A stretch of 64,000 nt of DNA from Rufibacter radiotolerans (GTDB taxonomy: Bacteria; Bacteroidota; Bacteroidia; Cytophagales; Hymenobacteraceae): positions 1,262,408-1,326,407 of the forward strand of contig NZ_CP010777.1 of NCBI RefSeq assembly GCF_001078055.1, read 5' to 3'. The position numbers were made by a program, and so were the translations under genes. Shown here one piece after another: positions 41,190 to 50,829 of this stretch (position 1 is the stretch's first letter; every line of letters starts with the position of its first letter). The notes beneath the pieces are model-generated. The model was not told the DNA's origin and ran no database searches. It worked only from the letters and a program-made list of their open reading frames with translations.

Positions 41190-42001
41190 TAGATTTTCTG
41201 CGATCCCTTTTCGGGGGGAAGGATGAGGCCGGCGAACGTATGGTGGTGGGCGCGCCGGTTGATTTCGGGCTGAGGGATGTGGCCTACATCAAAGATTCCA
41301 ACCTACGCTTAACCCAATTGCAGGACCTGACTGCCAGATACCACGGCACCCCCCATGAGGCCAAGCTGAAGGCAGTTTATGAGAAGACCCGGCAGATCCA
41401 CGCGTATCTGGTTTCCAGAAAGCGGGTGCATGACCTGGAGATTTTCCACCTGCAGAACACAGACCATTTTGTTTCTGCGTACACGGCTATCATAGACGTG
41501 CACCACCGGCCCGCAGATACGGAAAAGGAAATGGCAGAGCTTGCCCTGAAAGGAAAACCGGACAGACCCATCAGGCTTAAGAGATCTGAGAAACTAGCGG
41601 CCCTGCCAGACCTGGTCAAGCCAATCCAGACCTCGGTGCAGAAGTATGACTCCGGGGAGGCCAGAGCGGTAGTGCCAAGGCTATATGTGCCCGATATATC
41701 CATCAACACCTTTGAGAAGATCACTTATTACACCGAAGACAAAGCCGGTAACCTGGTGCCTAACCAGGTAGGGTTCACCTCTTCCAAAGCAGAGAAAGAA
41801 GCTTTCCAGCAGTACATGGCGGCCACCCTAGGCCTGGAAGATGCGTCTTACGTGGGCAATACCCTGGTGACCATTCCCAACAGCAACGGCATCACGCCCA
41901 CTGGTTTAGTGCCCGTCTTGCATTGGGAGAGTTTCCTATACGCAGTGAATCTAAATGACATGCGCCTTTTCCCGGTGCGCATCTACCGGAAGGGAGTCTA
42001 G
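41186..42001 (+). CDS. Protein of unknown function (TelA operon)
   Basis: 271 residues, not recognised. It has no signal peptide or membrane segment. The N-terminal half is largely helical (DSNLRLTQLQDLTARYHGTP, KLKAVYEKTRQIHAYLVSRK), with an HLQNTDHFVSAYTAIIDVHH segment. The C-terminal half is mixed (VVPRLYVPDISINTFEKITY, LEDASYVGNTLVTIP, VPVLHWESFLYAVNLND). It is the last gene of the four-gene TelA operon and overlaps the small gene before it by four bases, so it is probably made in fixed ratio with TelA. Confidence 0.7.
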   Translation: MIDFLRSLFGGKDEAGERMVVGAPVDFGLRDVAYIKDSNLRLTQLQDLTARYHGTPHEAKLKAVYEKTRQIHAYLVSRKRVHDLEIFHLQNTDHFVSAYTAIIDVHHRPADTEKEMAELALKGKPDRPIRLKRSEKLAALPDLVKPIQTSVQKYDSGEARAVVPRLYVPDISINTFEKITYYTEDKAGNLVPNQVGFTSSKAEKEAFQQYMAATLGLEDASYVGNTLVTIPNSNGITPTGLVPVLHWESFLYAVNLNDMRLFPVRIYRKGV

Positions 42002-42063
42002 GGAAAAAGGCTGTGCGAGGATTATCCTCAAACAACCTTTGCCTACATTTCGTGGAAGGCTAT

Positions 42064-43131
42064 TTAGTGGTAGCTCTTTTTCAGAGGATGTATGGATAGG
42101 GACTTCTCTGGTGACTTGTCCGTTGGCTGGTGTACCAATAAAACGGCTACTGCAAATACTGCCACCGCCACTACCTGGTGCAGCACGCCTAGCGTCACGG
42201 GTATTTGCCAGAGCAAGGTGACCACCCCTAACAGCACCTGCGCCAAAACGCTAGCCAAAAGTAGATTGATGAGGTTCTTAGTGCTGGTAGAAAGGTTTTC
42301 CTGCCTTGATTTGTACCAGAACCACGCCACCAACACAAGCACCGCCATGGCTACCCACCGATGCAGAAACTGCATAAGCGGCCCATTCTCCATAAAGTTC
42401 TGCCAGGTAAGAATGTCCATTTGGGTCCTAGGGTAAAGCTCCCCGTTCATAAGCGGAAAGGAGTTATAGGAGAAACCGGCTTTTAGACCGGCCACAAAAG
42501 CTCCTAGCAGGATCTGCAGGAGAATTGCACCTAGCACCACCTTAGAGAGCGACCGTAGCGGCTTGGAGTTGGGTTGATAGGGGTGGCCTGAAGCCAGAAG
42601 ATCTGCCACCGTCCAGAGAATGACGCCAATGAGGGCGAGCGCCAGGAACAGGTGGGCCGCAAGGCGGTAATGGCTCACGTGCGGGTTGTCTACCAGGCCA
42701 CTCTTCACCATGACCCAGCCCATCAGGCCCTGGCCCATGCCTAACATCAGCAAAAGCAGCAGGCGCCGTAGTAACCAGCCTTTCACTTGTTTGGTTGCCA
42801 GAAAATAAAGGAAGGGGATAATAAACACCAGCCCAATCACGCGGCCCAGCAGACGGTGCAGGTATTCCCACCAGAAAATCTGTTTGAACCCCGAAAGGGT
42901 CATGCTGAAATTGACCTTCTGGAACTCAGGGAATTGCTGGTATTTATGAAAGGCCAGTTGCCATTCTGCTTCGTTGAGCGGCGGGATGGCTCCCGAAATG
43001 ACTTTCCACTCAACCATAGAAAGCCCGGAACCGGTGAGTCTGGTGATACCTCCAATCACTACCATGGCTACTATCAAGAATGCCCCCGTCAGGAGCCAAA
43101 GGATGATCGCTTTATTTTGTCTGTTTCCCAT
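42064..43131 (-). CDS. ctaA: Heme A synthase (COX15/CtaA)
   Basis: 355 residues from the ATG at 43129-43131 (MGNRQNKAIILWLLTGAF); an in-frame upstream extension to 43194 is rejected because it adds a poor N-terminus. It is an inner-membrane protein with eight predicted helices that oxidises heme O to heme A for cytochrome oxidase. Heme-ligand histidines typical of the family are His92 (WEYLHRLLGR), His160 (SHYRLAAHLFL), His257 (QFLHRWVAM) and His318 (LGVLHQVVAV). The conserved GGITRLTGSGLSMVEW follows helix 1. It is convergent with the TelA operon; the other oxidase genes are not in the window. Confidence 0.95.
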   Translation of the reverse strand: MGNRQNKAIILWLLTGAFLIVAMVVIGGITRLTGSGLSMVEWKVISGAIPPLNEAEWQLAFHKYQQFPEFQKVNFSMTLSGFKQIFWWEYLHRLLGRVIGLVFIIPFLYFLATKQVKGWLLRRLLLLLMLGMGQGLMGWVMVKSGLVDNPHVSHYRLAAHLFLALALIGVILWTVADLLASGHPYQPNSKPLRSLSKVVLGAILLQILLGAFVAGLKAGFSYNSFPLMNGELYPRTQMDILTWQNFMENGPLMQFLHRWVAMAVLVLVAWFWYKSRQENLSTSTKNLINLLLASVLAQVLLGVVTLLWQIPVTLGVLHQVVAVAVFAVAVLLVHQPTDKSPEKSLSIHPLKKSYH

Positions 43132-43496
43132 TCCGGTAAGAAAAATAAAGCAAATCTCAGGAAAACGCCCTGGGCAAATGCTGAGGAAAGTCAATGACAG
43201 AAATGACGATGGTCACCTTTTATTCTATGAAGCTATTTAGAGTTATCCTTACGTCAATCTTTTAGCCATATTAAAGGCAGGAGCTCCATAAGCGCCTTCC
43301 GTTTCAGGGGGGGGGGCCTTAAAACAGCCCTGAAACGGAAACGTTACATAGGGATTTCTCCTACCGGCAGAGACACAACTGGAAAACTCTAAACAGCTTC
43401 CGTGAGAAGATAGGCTTATACAAAATGGGTCAGGGTGTCTTTAGCTATTTTAATATGTAAAATAAAACCAGGCTTTCAGGCTTTGGGTATAAAACT
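43132..43496. other. Intergenic stretch with a poly-G palindrome
   Basis: 365 bases with no gene; the only notable item is palindrome copy 14, containing a run of ten G's. Confidence 0.55.
43297..43340. repeat. Intergenic palindrome, copy 14, with a 10-G run
   Basis: Arms TTCCGTTTCAGGG / CCCTGAAACGGAA pair perfectly, but the left inner part is replaced by ten consecutive G's (43307-43316), leaving an unbalanced centre. Confidence 0.7.
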
Positions 43497-44339
43497 TTAC
43501 TCTTCCTTAGTTTCCAGATGGCGTTGCCAATACTCGTCAATGGGGACACCTGTACTGCTGAGGCCGCTGTGGTGCCATTTGCCGTCTATGATGTCAAAGT
43601 CAAAGGTAAGTTGGTTGCCCACCCGGCTGGAGTCCCGGGAGAAGAATTCAATGTGTTCTGTGTACTTGCCGTTCTGGGTGGTGAAGGTGCCGCCCCCGGT
43701 ACCCGATAACTCCTTCGTCTCCACGTTGTAGGCAATCCACTGGAACCGGCTCCCCGACAAAATCTTGATGGTGCGGCGCACTCGCAAAGGCATTTCCGTA
43801 AGCTTACCGTCTGGTCCCATGCGCCCGCTAATGCGCCAGGCTCCATTAAGCGGCGAGACAGGGGAGACCCCGGTGATGCGTTCCCAGGTCTGCACGCTTT
43901 TCCGTTTCCCCAGGGTAAATCCGTGCTTCCAGGTGGTGCCTTTAAACTGACTGTTGCCCGTAAAAGTGCTGCCTACCAAGGCGGTGTCCAGGGTATTGAA
44001 TTCCAGGGTCTCCCTGATTTTGCCGTTACTAAAGGTATAGGTGCCACCGTAGGTTCCTATGAATTTCTTATCTGCGTGGTTAAAATAAGCGACCGTGAAA
44101 AAGCCATCTTCGGCAATTCTGATTGCGGTTGCCCCGGCAAGCCTGGCATCTTTGGGGCCGGAGGTATTTACTAATTTCCAGGCGCCTTCCACGCTCTTGG
44201 CCTGCAACAGGTCTGTTGCAGTTACCGCCCGGTTCAAAGGGAAAGAGAAACTATCCTGGGGCAAAGAAAATAGGAGAAGAAGAAAGAACATGCTCCAGAA
44301 TCTGGTGCTTAGCGCCTTGCTTTCAGATAGAAGTACCAT
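43497..44339 (-). CDS. Secreted protein with two tandem lipocalin-like domains
   Basis: About 280 residues if started at 44339; a start at 44402 is also possible. A hydrophobic segment (STRFWSMFFLLLLFSLPQDS) suggests export. The mature part is a tandem duplication: EGAWKLVNTSG ... FIGTYGGTYTFSNGKIRE ... FTLGKRKSVQTWER, and LNGAWRISGRMG ... LSGTGGGTFTTQNGKYTE ... PIDEYWQRHL. Each unit of about 115 residues has the start WxL/WRI, the central GGTxT-nGK hairpin and the final W motif of small lipocalin-like barrels found in Bacteroidota. Ligand and role are unknown. It is monocistronic, with palindrome copy 15 downstream of its divergent neighbour. Confidence 0.7.
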   Translation of the reverse strand: MVLLSESKALSTRFWSMFFLLLLFSLPQDSFSFPLNRAVTATDLLQAKSVEGAWKLVNTSGPKDARLAGATAIRIAEDGFFTVAYFNHADKKFIGTYGGTYTFSNGKIRETLEFNTLDTALVGSTFTGNSQFKGTTWKHGFTLGKRKSVQTWERITGVSPVSPLNGAWRISGRMGPDGKLTEMPLRVRRTIKILSGSRFQWIAYNVETKELSGTGGGTFTTQNGKYTEHIEFFSRDSSRVGNQLTFDFDIIDGKWHHSGLSSTGVPIDEYWQRHLETKEE

Positions 44340-44483
44340 AAGAAAAGAAGAAAGTTTATCTACCCTAAAACGAGGAAAGGAAAGAGGAGTTAGCAATTTC
44401 ACACCTGAAAGGTAGGGTAACTTTTAGCAAATCAGGGATAGCAAAAAGGGCAAAGGCCGGCAACCTAAACCCCGTAAAAGGAG

Positions 44484-44533
44484 GATTCCTGTTTTGGGCC
44501 TGTTTTCTTGAAAACAGGCCCAAAACAGGAATC
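44484..44533. repeat. Intergenic palindrome, copy 15
   Basis: GATTCCT / AGGAATC outer arms around the perfect core GTTTTGGGCCTGTTTT / AAAACAGGCCCAAAAC. It lies 33 bases beyond the end of the CheB-CheR-kinase gene and may act as its terminator. Confidence 0.85.
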
Positions 44534-44565
44534 TGGAAAATGTAGCCTAGAAGCTTTTAAACTCC

Positions 44566-47500
44566 TTAGTCTCGCTTAAAATAGATGCTGAAGGTGGAGC
44601 CCTGGTCTACGGTACTTTCCACTTTTATTCTGGCCCCGGCGTTGTCAATGATTTTCTTAACCATGTACAGGCCAATGCCAGAACCGTCTACGTGGTCATG
44701 GAAGCGCTTGAACATGGTAAAGAGTTGGTCCTGGTGCTCTTTGCTCATGCCCAGTCCATTGTCCTTTACCTCCATAACCACATATTCTTCTTCTATGTGG
44801 CAGGAGAGGGTTACCACTGGTGGCCGGTTAGGAGACCGGTATTTAATGGCGTTGGAGAGCAGGTTATAGACAATGCTGCGCAGGTTCTTCTTGGAAAAGG
44901 AGATGAATGTGTGCGACGGAATATTGATCTCCAGCCGGGCATCAGCCTTCTTGATGATGCGGTCCAGGTCCATGGTCACCTCGCGGGTTACTTCCGCCAG
45001 ATCCACAGAGGTAGCCTCCGGGCTGTTTTCGTTCTGGAGTTTGGTGATCTCTGTGAGGTTACTGATGGTGCGTTTAAAGCGCTCTACAGCGCCGTCCATC
45101 ATGCCTATGATCTGCTTCACGCTTTCAGTTTCTACGTTTTCCTCGGGCAGCTCAATCTGGAGTTCACGCAGCAGGGCCTCAATGTTGTGGATGGGGGCTT
45201 TGAGGTCATGCGAGGCGGTGTAGACAAAGTTGTCCAGGTCCTCAATTACCCTGAGCAGGTGGCTGTTGGTGTCCTGCAGTTTCTCCTGGGTGTCTTTTAA
45301 GTCAGACAAATCAATGAAGGAGCCCAGCACCCGGTGCGGGATCTGGTACTCATTGTGCAGAATATAGGCGCGGTTGTAGAGCGAGGCATAGGAGCCATCG
45401 GCGCGGGCCATCTTGAACTCATCTACCCACTGGTCCTGCCCACTGTTAATGGCCTCGTAGATACCCTGTTTTACCCGTTCCCGGTCACTGGGGTGTACCT
45501 TTTCAAACCAGGCGTTTATGCCGGAGCCCATCTCGCCGGTGGTGTAGCCCAGAATGGTCTGCAGGGTCTCACTCCACCAAAGTTCATTGGTGATCAGGTT
45601 CCAGTCCCAGACCACGTCATTGGTGGCCATTGAGACTAGCCTAAAGCGCTCCTGGCTATCAGTGAGTTCCTTGGTGCGGTCTGCTACGCGGCCTTCCAGT
45701 TGGCTGTTAAGTTTAATGAGGTCTTCCTCGGCCTTTTTGAGGTCATCATAGGCCATGTGGATTTTCTCTTCGCTGATCTTCTTCTCGGTGATATCGGCCA
45801 TGGTAATGGTGAGGCCATTGCCCATTTTGGCGCCCGAAATCTCATACCAGGCCTTATGGCCGTTAATGTCCAGGTGCTGTTCCAGGTGCAAGGGCTCCCC
45901 CGTCTCTACCACCTGAATGAATTTCTTGAACAGGCCGCTTTTCTTCAGGAAACCCATTTCCGGTAGAATGCTGGTTTGCAGGAGTTGCGCCTGAGATTTC
46001 CCTATCAGCTGCTCGGCCTGCTTGTTGAGCATGGTCCACTTAAAGTCCACAATGACCTGGTCCTCATTGCGCACCGCTTTAAAGGCCATAATGTTGTTAA
46101 GGGAGCTGTTCAAAACGCCTTGCACCACGTTGCTCAGGGTCTTAAGCGTGGTAACGTCCACAAAGCTCAGCACCACCCCATCTTTGTTGCCGTTGTGCTT
46201 GAGATAGGGGATAATGCGCATCAAATAGTACCTTCCGTCATTGGTTTCCAGCTCCACCTCCACCTCAGACAGGGAGTTGTTCACGTGCTGGATGTCTTCC
46301 AGCAGGCGGGAGTACCTGAAATTGTGGGAGAGGTGGTGGATTGGACGGCCTAAGTCAATGTCAATGATATTGATGAGGTCCCGCACCGTGGGCGTGAACT
46401 TCCGGATAACCAGGTGATGGTCCAGGAACAGCTGGGCAATGTTGGAGCTGCGGATGTAGTTATCCAGGTCTTCATTAAGCTCCTGCAGTTCCTTTATTTT
46501 AAGCTGATGCTCAGAATTGACGGTGTGTAGTTCCTCATTAAGTGACTGCATCTCTTCATTGGAACTCTGCAACTCCTCGTTGGAGGACATGAGTTCCTCA
46601 TTGGTAGACTGTAGTTCTTCATTAGAAGTGCTAAGGTCCTGCACAGTAAGGTGAAGGTTTTCCTTGGCCTCCTTCAGTTCATGCTCCAGGGCCGAAAGCT
46701 GCTGGAAATACTCTGCATCATCTGGAGTAGCCGAGTGGGCCTCCAGGGTTTTAAGCGAGGGGCTTGCCTGCCCAATTTCCTGCAATAGCACCAGCAGTAC
46801 TTTAGGCAAATCCTTCTCCACAGAGATGGGCTTCACCGAAATCTGGACCCGTACATTCTTTTTATTAAGGCTCATGAGCACCTGCCGGCCTACGGGCCTA
46901 AGGTGCTTCAACACCTTTCTTATGTCTACGCTCAGCGTCACGGCCAGTTCCTTGGGCACCATGTGCAGAATATTGAGCTGCAGGCGTTTTTCGGGTAATT
47001 TCAGAAACCGGTTATAGTCTCCCAGGCCATGCAACAGCTGGTAGTTCTCATCTATGAAAAGCCCGGTAACTTTAAATTCCTCGGCTGCGGCATCAACAAA
47101 GAGGTTGTTGTAGCGCGCCAGTTGCGTATTCTTAAAGGTGGCGCTGTGGGCCTGCGAATAGGAAGAGGTTTGCTGGGTCACACCAAAGTTTTGCCGGATT
47201 CCCTTGCTTTCCTTTATTTTCTGGAAGAGTTTCCACTTGCGGTTTTTCTCTTCAAAAAATATTTTAAGGTCCCCAATATGCTCACTAGGCCCTAGCAGCA
47301 GATAGCCGTTCATTTTTAAGGCGTACGGAAACACAGACATGACTTTGGCCTGAAGGTCTGGGTTAAAGTAAATGAGCATGTTCCGGCAGGTGATCAGGTC
47401 TATGCGGCTGAAAGGCGGGTCTTTCTGCAGGTCATGTTGTGCGAACACCACCAGCCGCCGCACATGGTCTTTAATGGTGTATTTGTTGTGGCTGTGGGTA

Positions 47501-48654
47501 AAATATTTGGTCAGCCGCTCCGGGGCAATGTCTTTAGAAATAGAGTTGGGGTAAACGCCCTTAGAGGCCACGGTAATGGCTCTTTGGTCCACGTCGGTGG
47601 CAAACAGCTTGACCAAGGGTTCACGCCCCAATTTCTCAAAACACTCCAGAAACAGAATGGCCAGAGAGTACACTTCCTCGCCGGTGCTGCAGGCAGTAGC
47701 CCACACTTTTATGGTCTCGTCCTCCGTGGTATTACTGATGATCTCCGGGATGGTCTCTTTCTCCAGAATCTCAAACGCCTCTTCATCCCTGAAAAACTTA
47801 GTCACCCCAATCAGGAATTCCTGGCAAAGGATCTTGATCTCGGCGGGGTTTTCATGTAGGTAGTTGAGGTAATCTGTGAGGCTGTAGACCTTGAGCAGGT
47901 CCATGCGCTTCTGCAGCCGGCGGTAAATGGTGGCCTGCTTGTAGTTCTTGAAATTGGTCTGGGTGTGGGTACAGATCAGCTCCAGAATCTCTTCCAGCAC
48001 TTTCTCGTCTTGGAGTTCCTCCTCGGTACGTTCCACCAGTTCTTTTACCAGCGGAATCTGGCGGGTGTATTCTATGATCTCATTGGGCATGCGCTCCGGC
48101 GGGAACACGTAGTCAACCACGCCGGTCTCAATGGCGCTTTTGGGCATGCCGTCAAACTTAGCCGAAGTAGGCTCCTGCACCATGACCATACCACCCGCGG
48201 CCTTGATCTTACGCACCCCCTTGGTGCCGTCTGTGCCGGTACCAGACAGCACAATGCCAATAGCGTAGCGGCCCCGGTCTTTGGCCAGAGATTCAAAAAA
48301 GACGTCTATGGCAAAGTTGGGCTCCCTGGTGCGTATCTGGTCTGTAAGGTGAAGACGACCGTTTTTAAGGGTAAGGGTTTTCCCGCTGGGCAGCACGTAA
48401 ATGCAGTTAGGCTTGGTGCGCATGCCGTCCTCGGCCTCCTGCACCTGCATTTGGGTGTGCTTGGTGAGCAACTCCGCCATTAAGCTTTTATGGTCCGGCG
48501 ACAGGTGCTGGATAATGACAAAAGCGAAGCTGGAATTGCTGGGGAAATGATCAAACAATCTGTGAATGGCCTCTAAGCCACCGGCAGACGCGCCAATGCC
48601 TATAAGGTAATGATCAGTTTTAGGGGGGGCAAACGGCTTATTCTTAGATTGCAT
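44566..48654 (-). CDS. CheB-CheR-PAS hybrid sensor histidine kinase
   Basis: 1362 residues. Domains in order: CheB methylesterase (about 14-200; catalytic Ser23 in GASAGG, His50, Asp142), CheR methyltransferase (about 215-480; [18 protein letters not shown] site, TCRNMLIYF), a heptad coiled coil with repeated NEEL units (about 650-735), three PAS regions (about 735-840, 845-955, 1000-1120), and a histidine kinase. The kinase has phospho-acceptor His1149 (TASHDLKAP), N box Asn1268 (LLSNAIKY), DNGLGM and [13 protein letters not shown]. There is no receiver domain and no membrane segment, so it is a soluble kinase that must phosphorylate a separate regulator. It lies 49 bases downstream of a phytochrome lacking its own kinase. 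Confidence 0.93.
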   Translation of the reverse strand: MQSKNKPFAPPKTDHYLIGIGASAGGLEAIHRLFDHFPSNSSFAFVIIQHLSPDHKSLMAELLTKHTQMQVQEAEDGMRTKPNCIYVLPSGKTLTLKNGRLHLTDQIRTREPNFAIDVFFESLAKDRGRYAIGIVLSGTGTDGTKGVRKIKAAGGMVMVQEPTSAKFDGMPKSAIETGVVDYVFPPERMPNEIIEYTRQIPLVKELVERTEEELQDEKVLEEILELICTHTQTNFKNYKQATIYRRLQKRMDLLKVYSLTDYLNYLHENPAEIKILCQEFLIGVTKFFRDEEAFEILEKETIPEIISNTTEDETIKVWATACSTGEEVYSLAILFLECFEKLGREPLVKLFATDVDQRAITVASKGVYPNSISKDIAPERLTKYFTHSHNKYTIKDHVRRLVVFAQHDLQKDPPFSRIDLITCRNMLIYFNPDLQAKVMSVFPYALKMNGYLLLGPSEHIGDLKIFFEEKNRKWKLFQKIKESKGIRQNFGVTQQTSSYSQAHSATFKNTQLARYNNLFVDAAAEEFKVTGLFIDENYQLLHGLGDYNRFLKLPEKRLQLNILHMVPKELAVTLSVDIRKVLKHLRPVGRQVLMSLNKKNVRVQISVKPISVEKDLPKVLLVLLQEIGQASPSLKTLEAHSATPDDAEYFQQLSALEHELKEAKENLHLTVQDLSTSNEELQSTNEELMSSNEELQSSNEEMQSLNEELHTVNSEHQLKIKELQELNEDLDNYIRSSNIAQLFLDHHLVIRKFTPTVRDLINIIDIDLGRPIHHLSHNFRYSRLLEDIQHVNNSLSEVEVELETNDGRYYLMRIIPYLKHNGNKDGVVLSFVDVTTLKTLSNVVQGVLNSSLNNIMAFKAVRNEDQVIVDFKWTMLNKQAEQLIGKSQAQLLQTSILPEMGFLKKSGLFKKFIQVVETGEPLHLEQHLDINGHKAWYEISGAKMGNGLTITMADITEKKISEEKIHMAYDDLKKAEEDLIKLNSQLEGRVADRTKELTDSQERFRLVSMATNDVVWDWNLITNELWWSETLQTILGYTTGEMGSGINAWFEKVHPSDRERVKQGIYEAINSGQDQWVDEFKMARADGSYASLYNRAYILHNEYQIPHRVLGSFIDLSDLKDTQEKLQDTNSHLLRVIEDLDNFVYTASHDLKAPIHNIEALLRELQIELPEENVETESVKQIIGMMDGAVERFKRTISNLTEITKLQNENSPEATSVDLAEVTREVTMDLDRIIKKADARLEINIPSHTFISFSKKNLRSIVYNLLSNAIKYRSPNRPPVVTLSCHIEEEYVVMEVKDNGLGMSKEHQDQLFTMFKRFHDHVDGSGIGLYMVKKIIDNAGARIKVESTVDQGSTFSIYFKRD

Positions 48655-48703
48655 GCGGTAAATACGGACATTCTTTAGGGTTAGGCTGAAATCAACCGGA
48701 CTC

Positions 48704-50260
48704 CTAGTACCTTTCTTTGATAATTTTTTCTAAAACGGCAGCTCTTAACACCTCAGCGGCCTCCAATTCCTCGGCTAGCCAGGGAAGGGAGGTGTTTTTG
48801 ACGGTTTGCTGGTACGTGGCGAAGGAATTGCGCGGGTGGTAGGTTTTTCCGTCTGGCTCCATCTGGATGGCATTGTCTGGGTTTCCGCCCCAACTGATGG
48901 TCTGCAGTACCTCTGGCCTGAAGCCCAGAATGTACTCTCCCTGCTCAGAGTTGATAGGGATGACCAGTAACCCGCTGGCTACCTCTTTGTAGTCTTTGGC
49001 CCGCACATACTGGCCAGGCAGCGTGTCAGTAGCGAATGTTTTCTCTGACTTGCTTCTCTTTAACCAGTAGATAAGTTCCTTGAGCTCCTGTTGGCTGGGT
49101 ACCTGGCCACAGGTCCAGATGCCTCCTTCAAAGAGAATAGCGGCGCCTGATAGGTTGAAAAGCTCCTGTAACACGCAATCGCCAGATACCAAGGCCTCTG
49201 CAAAATTAGCGGTGGTATAGATCTGCTCCAACAGCCTGGCATGTATTCCCCTAAGGTGAGACCTCAGTTCAATGGCAACTTCCCGCTCTTTGGCCGCAAT
49301 CTGTACAGAGACCACGTTGCAAAGCAATTCCATAGCCGCGCGTACCTCAAAACCTGGGTTTTTAGGGGTTTTGTTGTGGCAACTGATCAGCCCCCAAAGC
49401 TTGTCCTCAATAATCAGCGCCACCGACATAGACGCCTGTACCTTTAGGTTGGTGAGGTATTCCAGGTGCACGGGGGCCACGCTGCGAAGGGTGGAATCTG
49501 ACAGGTCTGTAAAGCGGTTGGTGATGGGGTTTATGACCGGAAGCAGGCGCACCGGCTGGTAATCACGGGCGGGAATTAACCGGTAAGGATTCCTGAAATA
49601 AAGGTCTCGGGCTTGTTTGGGCACGTCTGAGGCCGGGAAACGGAGGTCCATGTAGTCATCCATGTCCTCTACCTTGCTCTGGCCCACCACAATCCCATTC
49701 CAGTTAGGGTCAAACTGATACGCCAGCACCCGGTCAAAACCGGTAAGCCGTTTTATCTCTTCGGTCACAATCTGGGCAATCTCCTGTGTGCTTCTGGATT
49801 GCTTAAAGAGGGAGGTGATATGCTTGATTTCCTGGTATAGGGCCATGAACGAGTCTTTGGCCGTCGGCTGCAGATTCACTTCCAATTCTATGAGCGCATA
49901 CTCAGGCTTTAGATGCAGCTGGGCAATAAAGGATACCTCTCTGTCGCTTCCTTTTAAGGTCAGGTGAAAGGGGATCTTGTCGCGGTTGCTCTGGTTTTCT
50001 ATTTTATCCCGTAGGAATTCAAATTGGTCTGCAGGCAGGAAGTGAGAGAGGGGTTGGCCCAGCAGTTCATTCACGGGCAGGCCCATGAAGTTTTCCAGAT
50101 TCTCGCTGACCTGCACTAACTCAAAGTTTTCCTTGTCCAGGGTAAGTAATAGGCCGTGCGGTTGAATCAGGTTGACCAAGTGCAGCGGAATGCTTCCGCA
50201 GAGCGGAGAGTCATAATCCTTTTCAATGCTTACGTCTATAGGGGCTTTTTTGCTTTCCAT
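48704..50260 (-). CDS. Bacteriophytochrome photosensory module without kinase
   Basis: 518 residues: PAS (about 15-130), GAF (about 140-325) and PHY (about 330-510), then it ends. The biliverdin-binding Cys21 lies in SPLCGSIPLHLVNLIQPHG, as in bacteriophytochromes. The GAF chromophore pocket is intact: FPASDVPKQARDLY with Asp212, VAPVHLEYL with His265, and WGLISCHN with His295. The PHY tongue has WGGNPDN and the PRNSF motif (476-480). A canonical bacteriophytochrome continues with a histidine kinase of some 200 more residues; here only a short helix (EVLRAAVLEKIIKERY) follows. The CheB-CheR-PAS kinase gene begins 49 bases downstream, suggesting light signalling between two proteins. No heme oxygenase is visible in the window. 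Confidence 0.92.
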   Translation of the reverse strand: MESKKAPIDVSIEKDYDSPLCGSIPLHLVNLIQPHGLLLTLDKENFELVQVSENLENFMGLPVNELLGQPLSHFLPADQFEFLRDKIENQSNRDKIPFHLTLKGSDREVSFIAQLHLKPEYALIELEVNLQPTAKDSFMALYQEIKHITSLFKQSRSTQEIAQIVTEEIKRLTGFDRVLAYQFDPNWNGIVVGQSKVEDMDDYMDLRFPASDVPKQARDLYFRNPYRLIPARDYQPVRLLPVINPITNRFTDLSDSTLRSVAPVHLEYLTNLKVQASMSVALIIEDKLWGLISCHNKTPKNPGFEVRAAMELLCNVVSVQIAAKEREVAIELRSHLRGIHARLLEQIYTTANFAEALVSGDCVLQELFNLSGAAILFEGGIWTCGQVPSQQELKELIYWLKRSKSEKTFATDTLPGQYVRAKDYKEVASGLLVIPINSEQGEYILGFRPEVLQTISWGGNPDNAIQMEPDGKTYHPRNSFATYQQTVKNTSLPWLAEELEAAEVLRAAVLEKIIKERY

Positions 50261-50829
50261 GGGAGGGAGGGTAGGGCAACCGGCGCGTCAATTTAACTAA
50301 GGCTGAAGGATACTATACAGACCAATTGAAATTTTGTTGGCAGCGCCACCTGTAATTTGTTGTCATTTAAAACTTGTATTTGCTACCGGCCACCGTTTAG
50401 AAGATAACGGGTAAAATACAGAACAATGTACAAGTTTCTGCTAAATTAAACAAAAAATGACCGTTTTAGAGCACTGGGTGGATGGCTCTCCATTTGCTTA
50501 CAACCCGTATACTTTACCATTTACAGGCGCTCTTCCGGGGCTGTCTTGCCTCCGGTAAGGGAAAGAAAACGAAGCCTCTACCTATTGAATTTCTACTCTT
50601 GGGTAAGGCGTTTTCTGCCATGGCTAAAGGCAATTAATTGTTGGCAAACTTTCCTGCCTGGCGGGTAAAAGCCATTTCCTGTTTTGGGTATGTTTTCCGG
50701 AAAACAGGCCCAAAACGGGAAAGCCAAAAAAACACGCTTGGTGCTATTCTGTCAATTACCGGGCGCTCCTACAACAAAGTCTTCCAAAAACCGGTATGCT
50801 AAGGCATTACAAACCAAAGGCAATCTGGC
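50261..50829. other. Divergent intergenic stretch
   Basis: 569 bases between the phytochrome and aspartase genes. No gene or RNA recognised; holds palindrome copy 16 (50675-50722). Confidence 0.55.
50675..50722. repeat. Intergenic palindrome, copy 16
   Basis: Outer arms TTTCCTG / CGGGAAA around GTTTTGGGTATGTTTTCC / GGAAAACAGGCCCAAAAC. Confidence 0.8.

Noticed and set aside
50457..50558. Possible 33-codon peptide starting MTVLEHWVDGS upstream of aspA
   Set aside because: Too short, no family, no coupled neighbour; likely chance.
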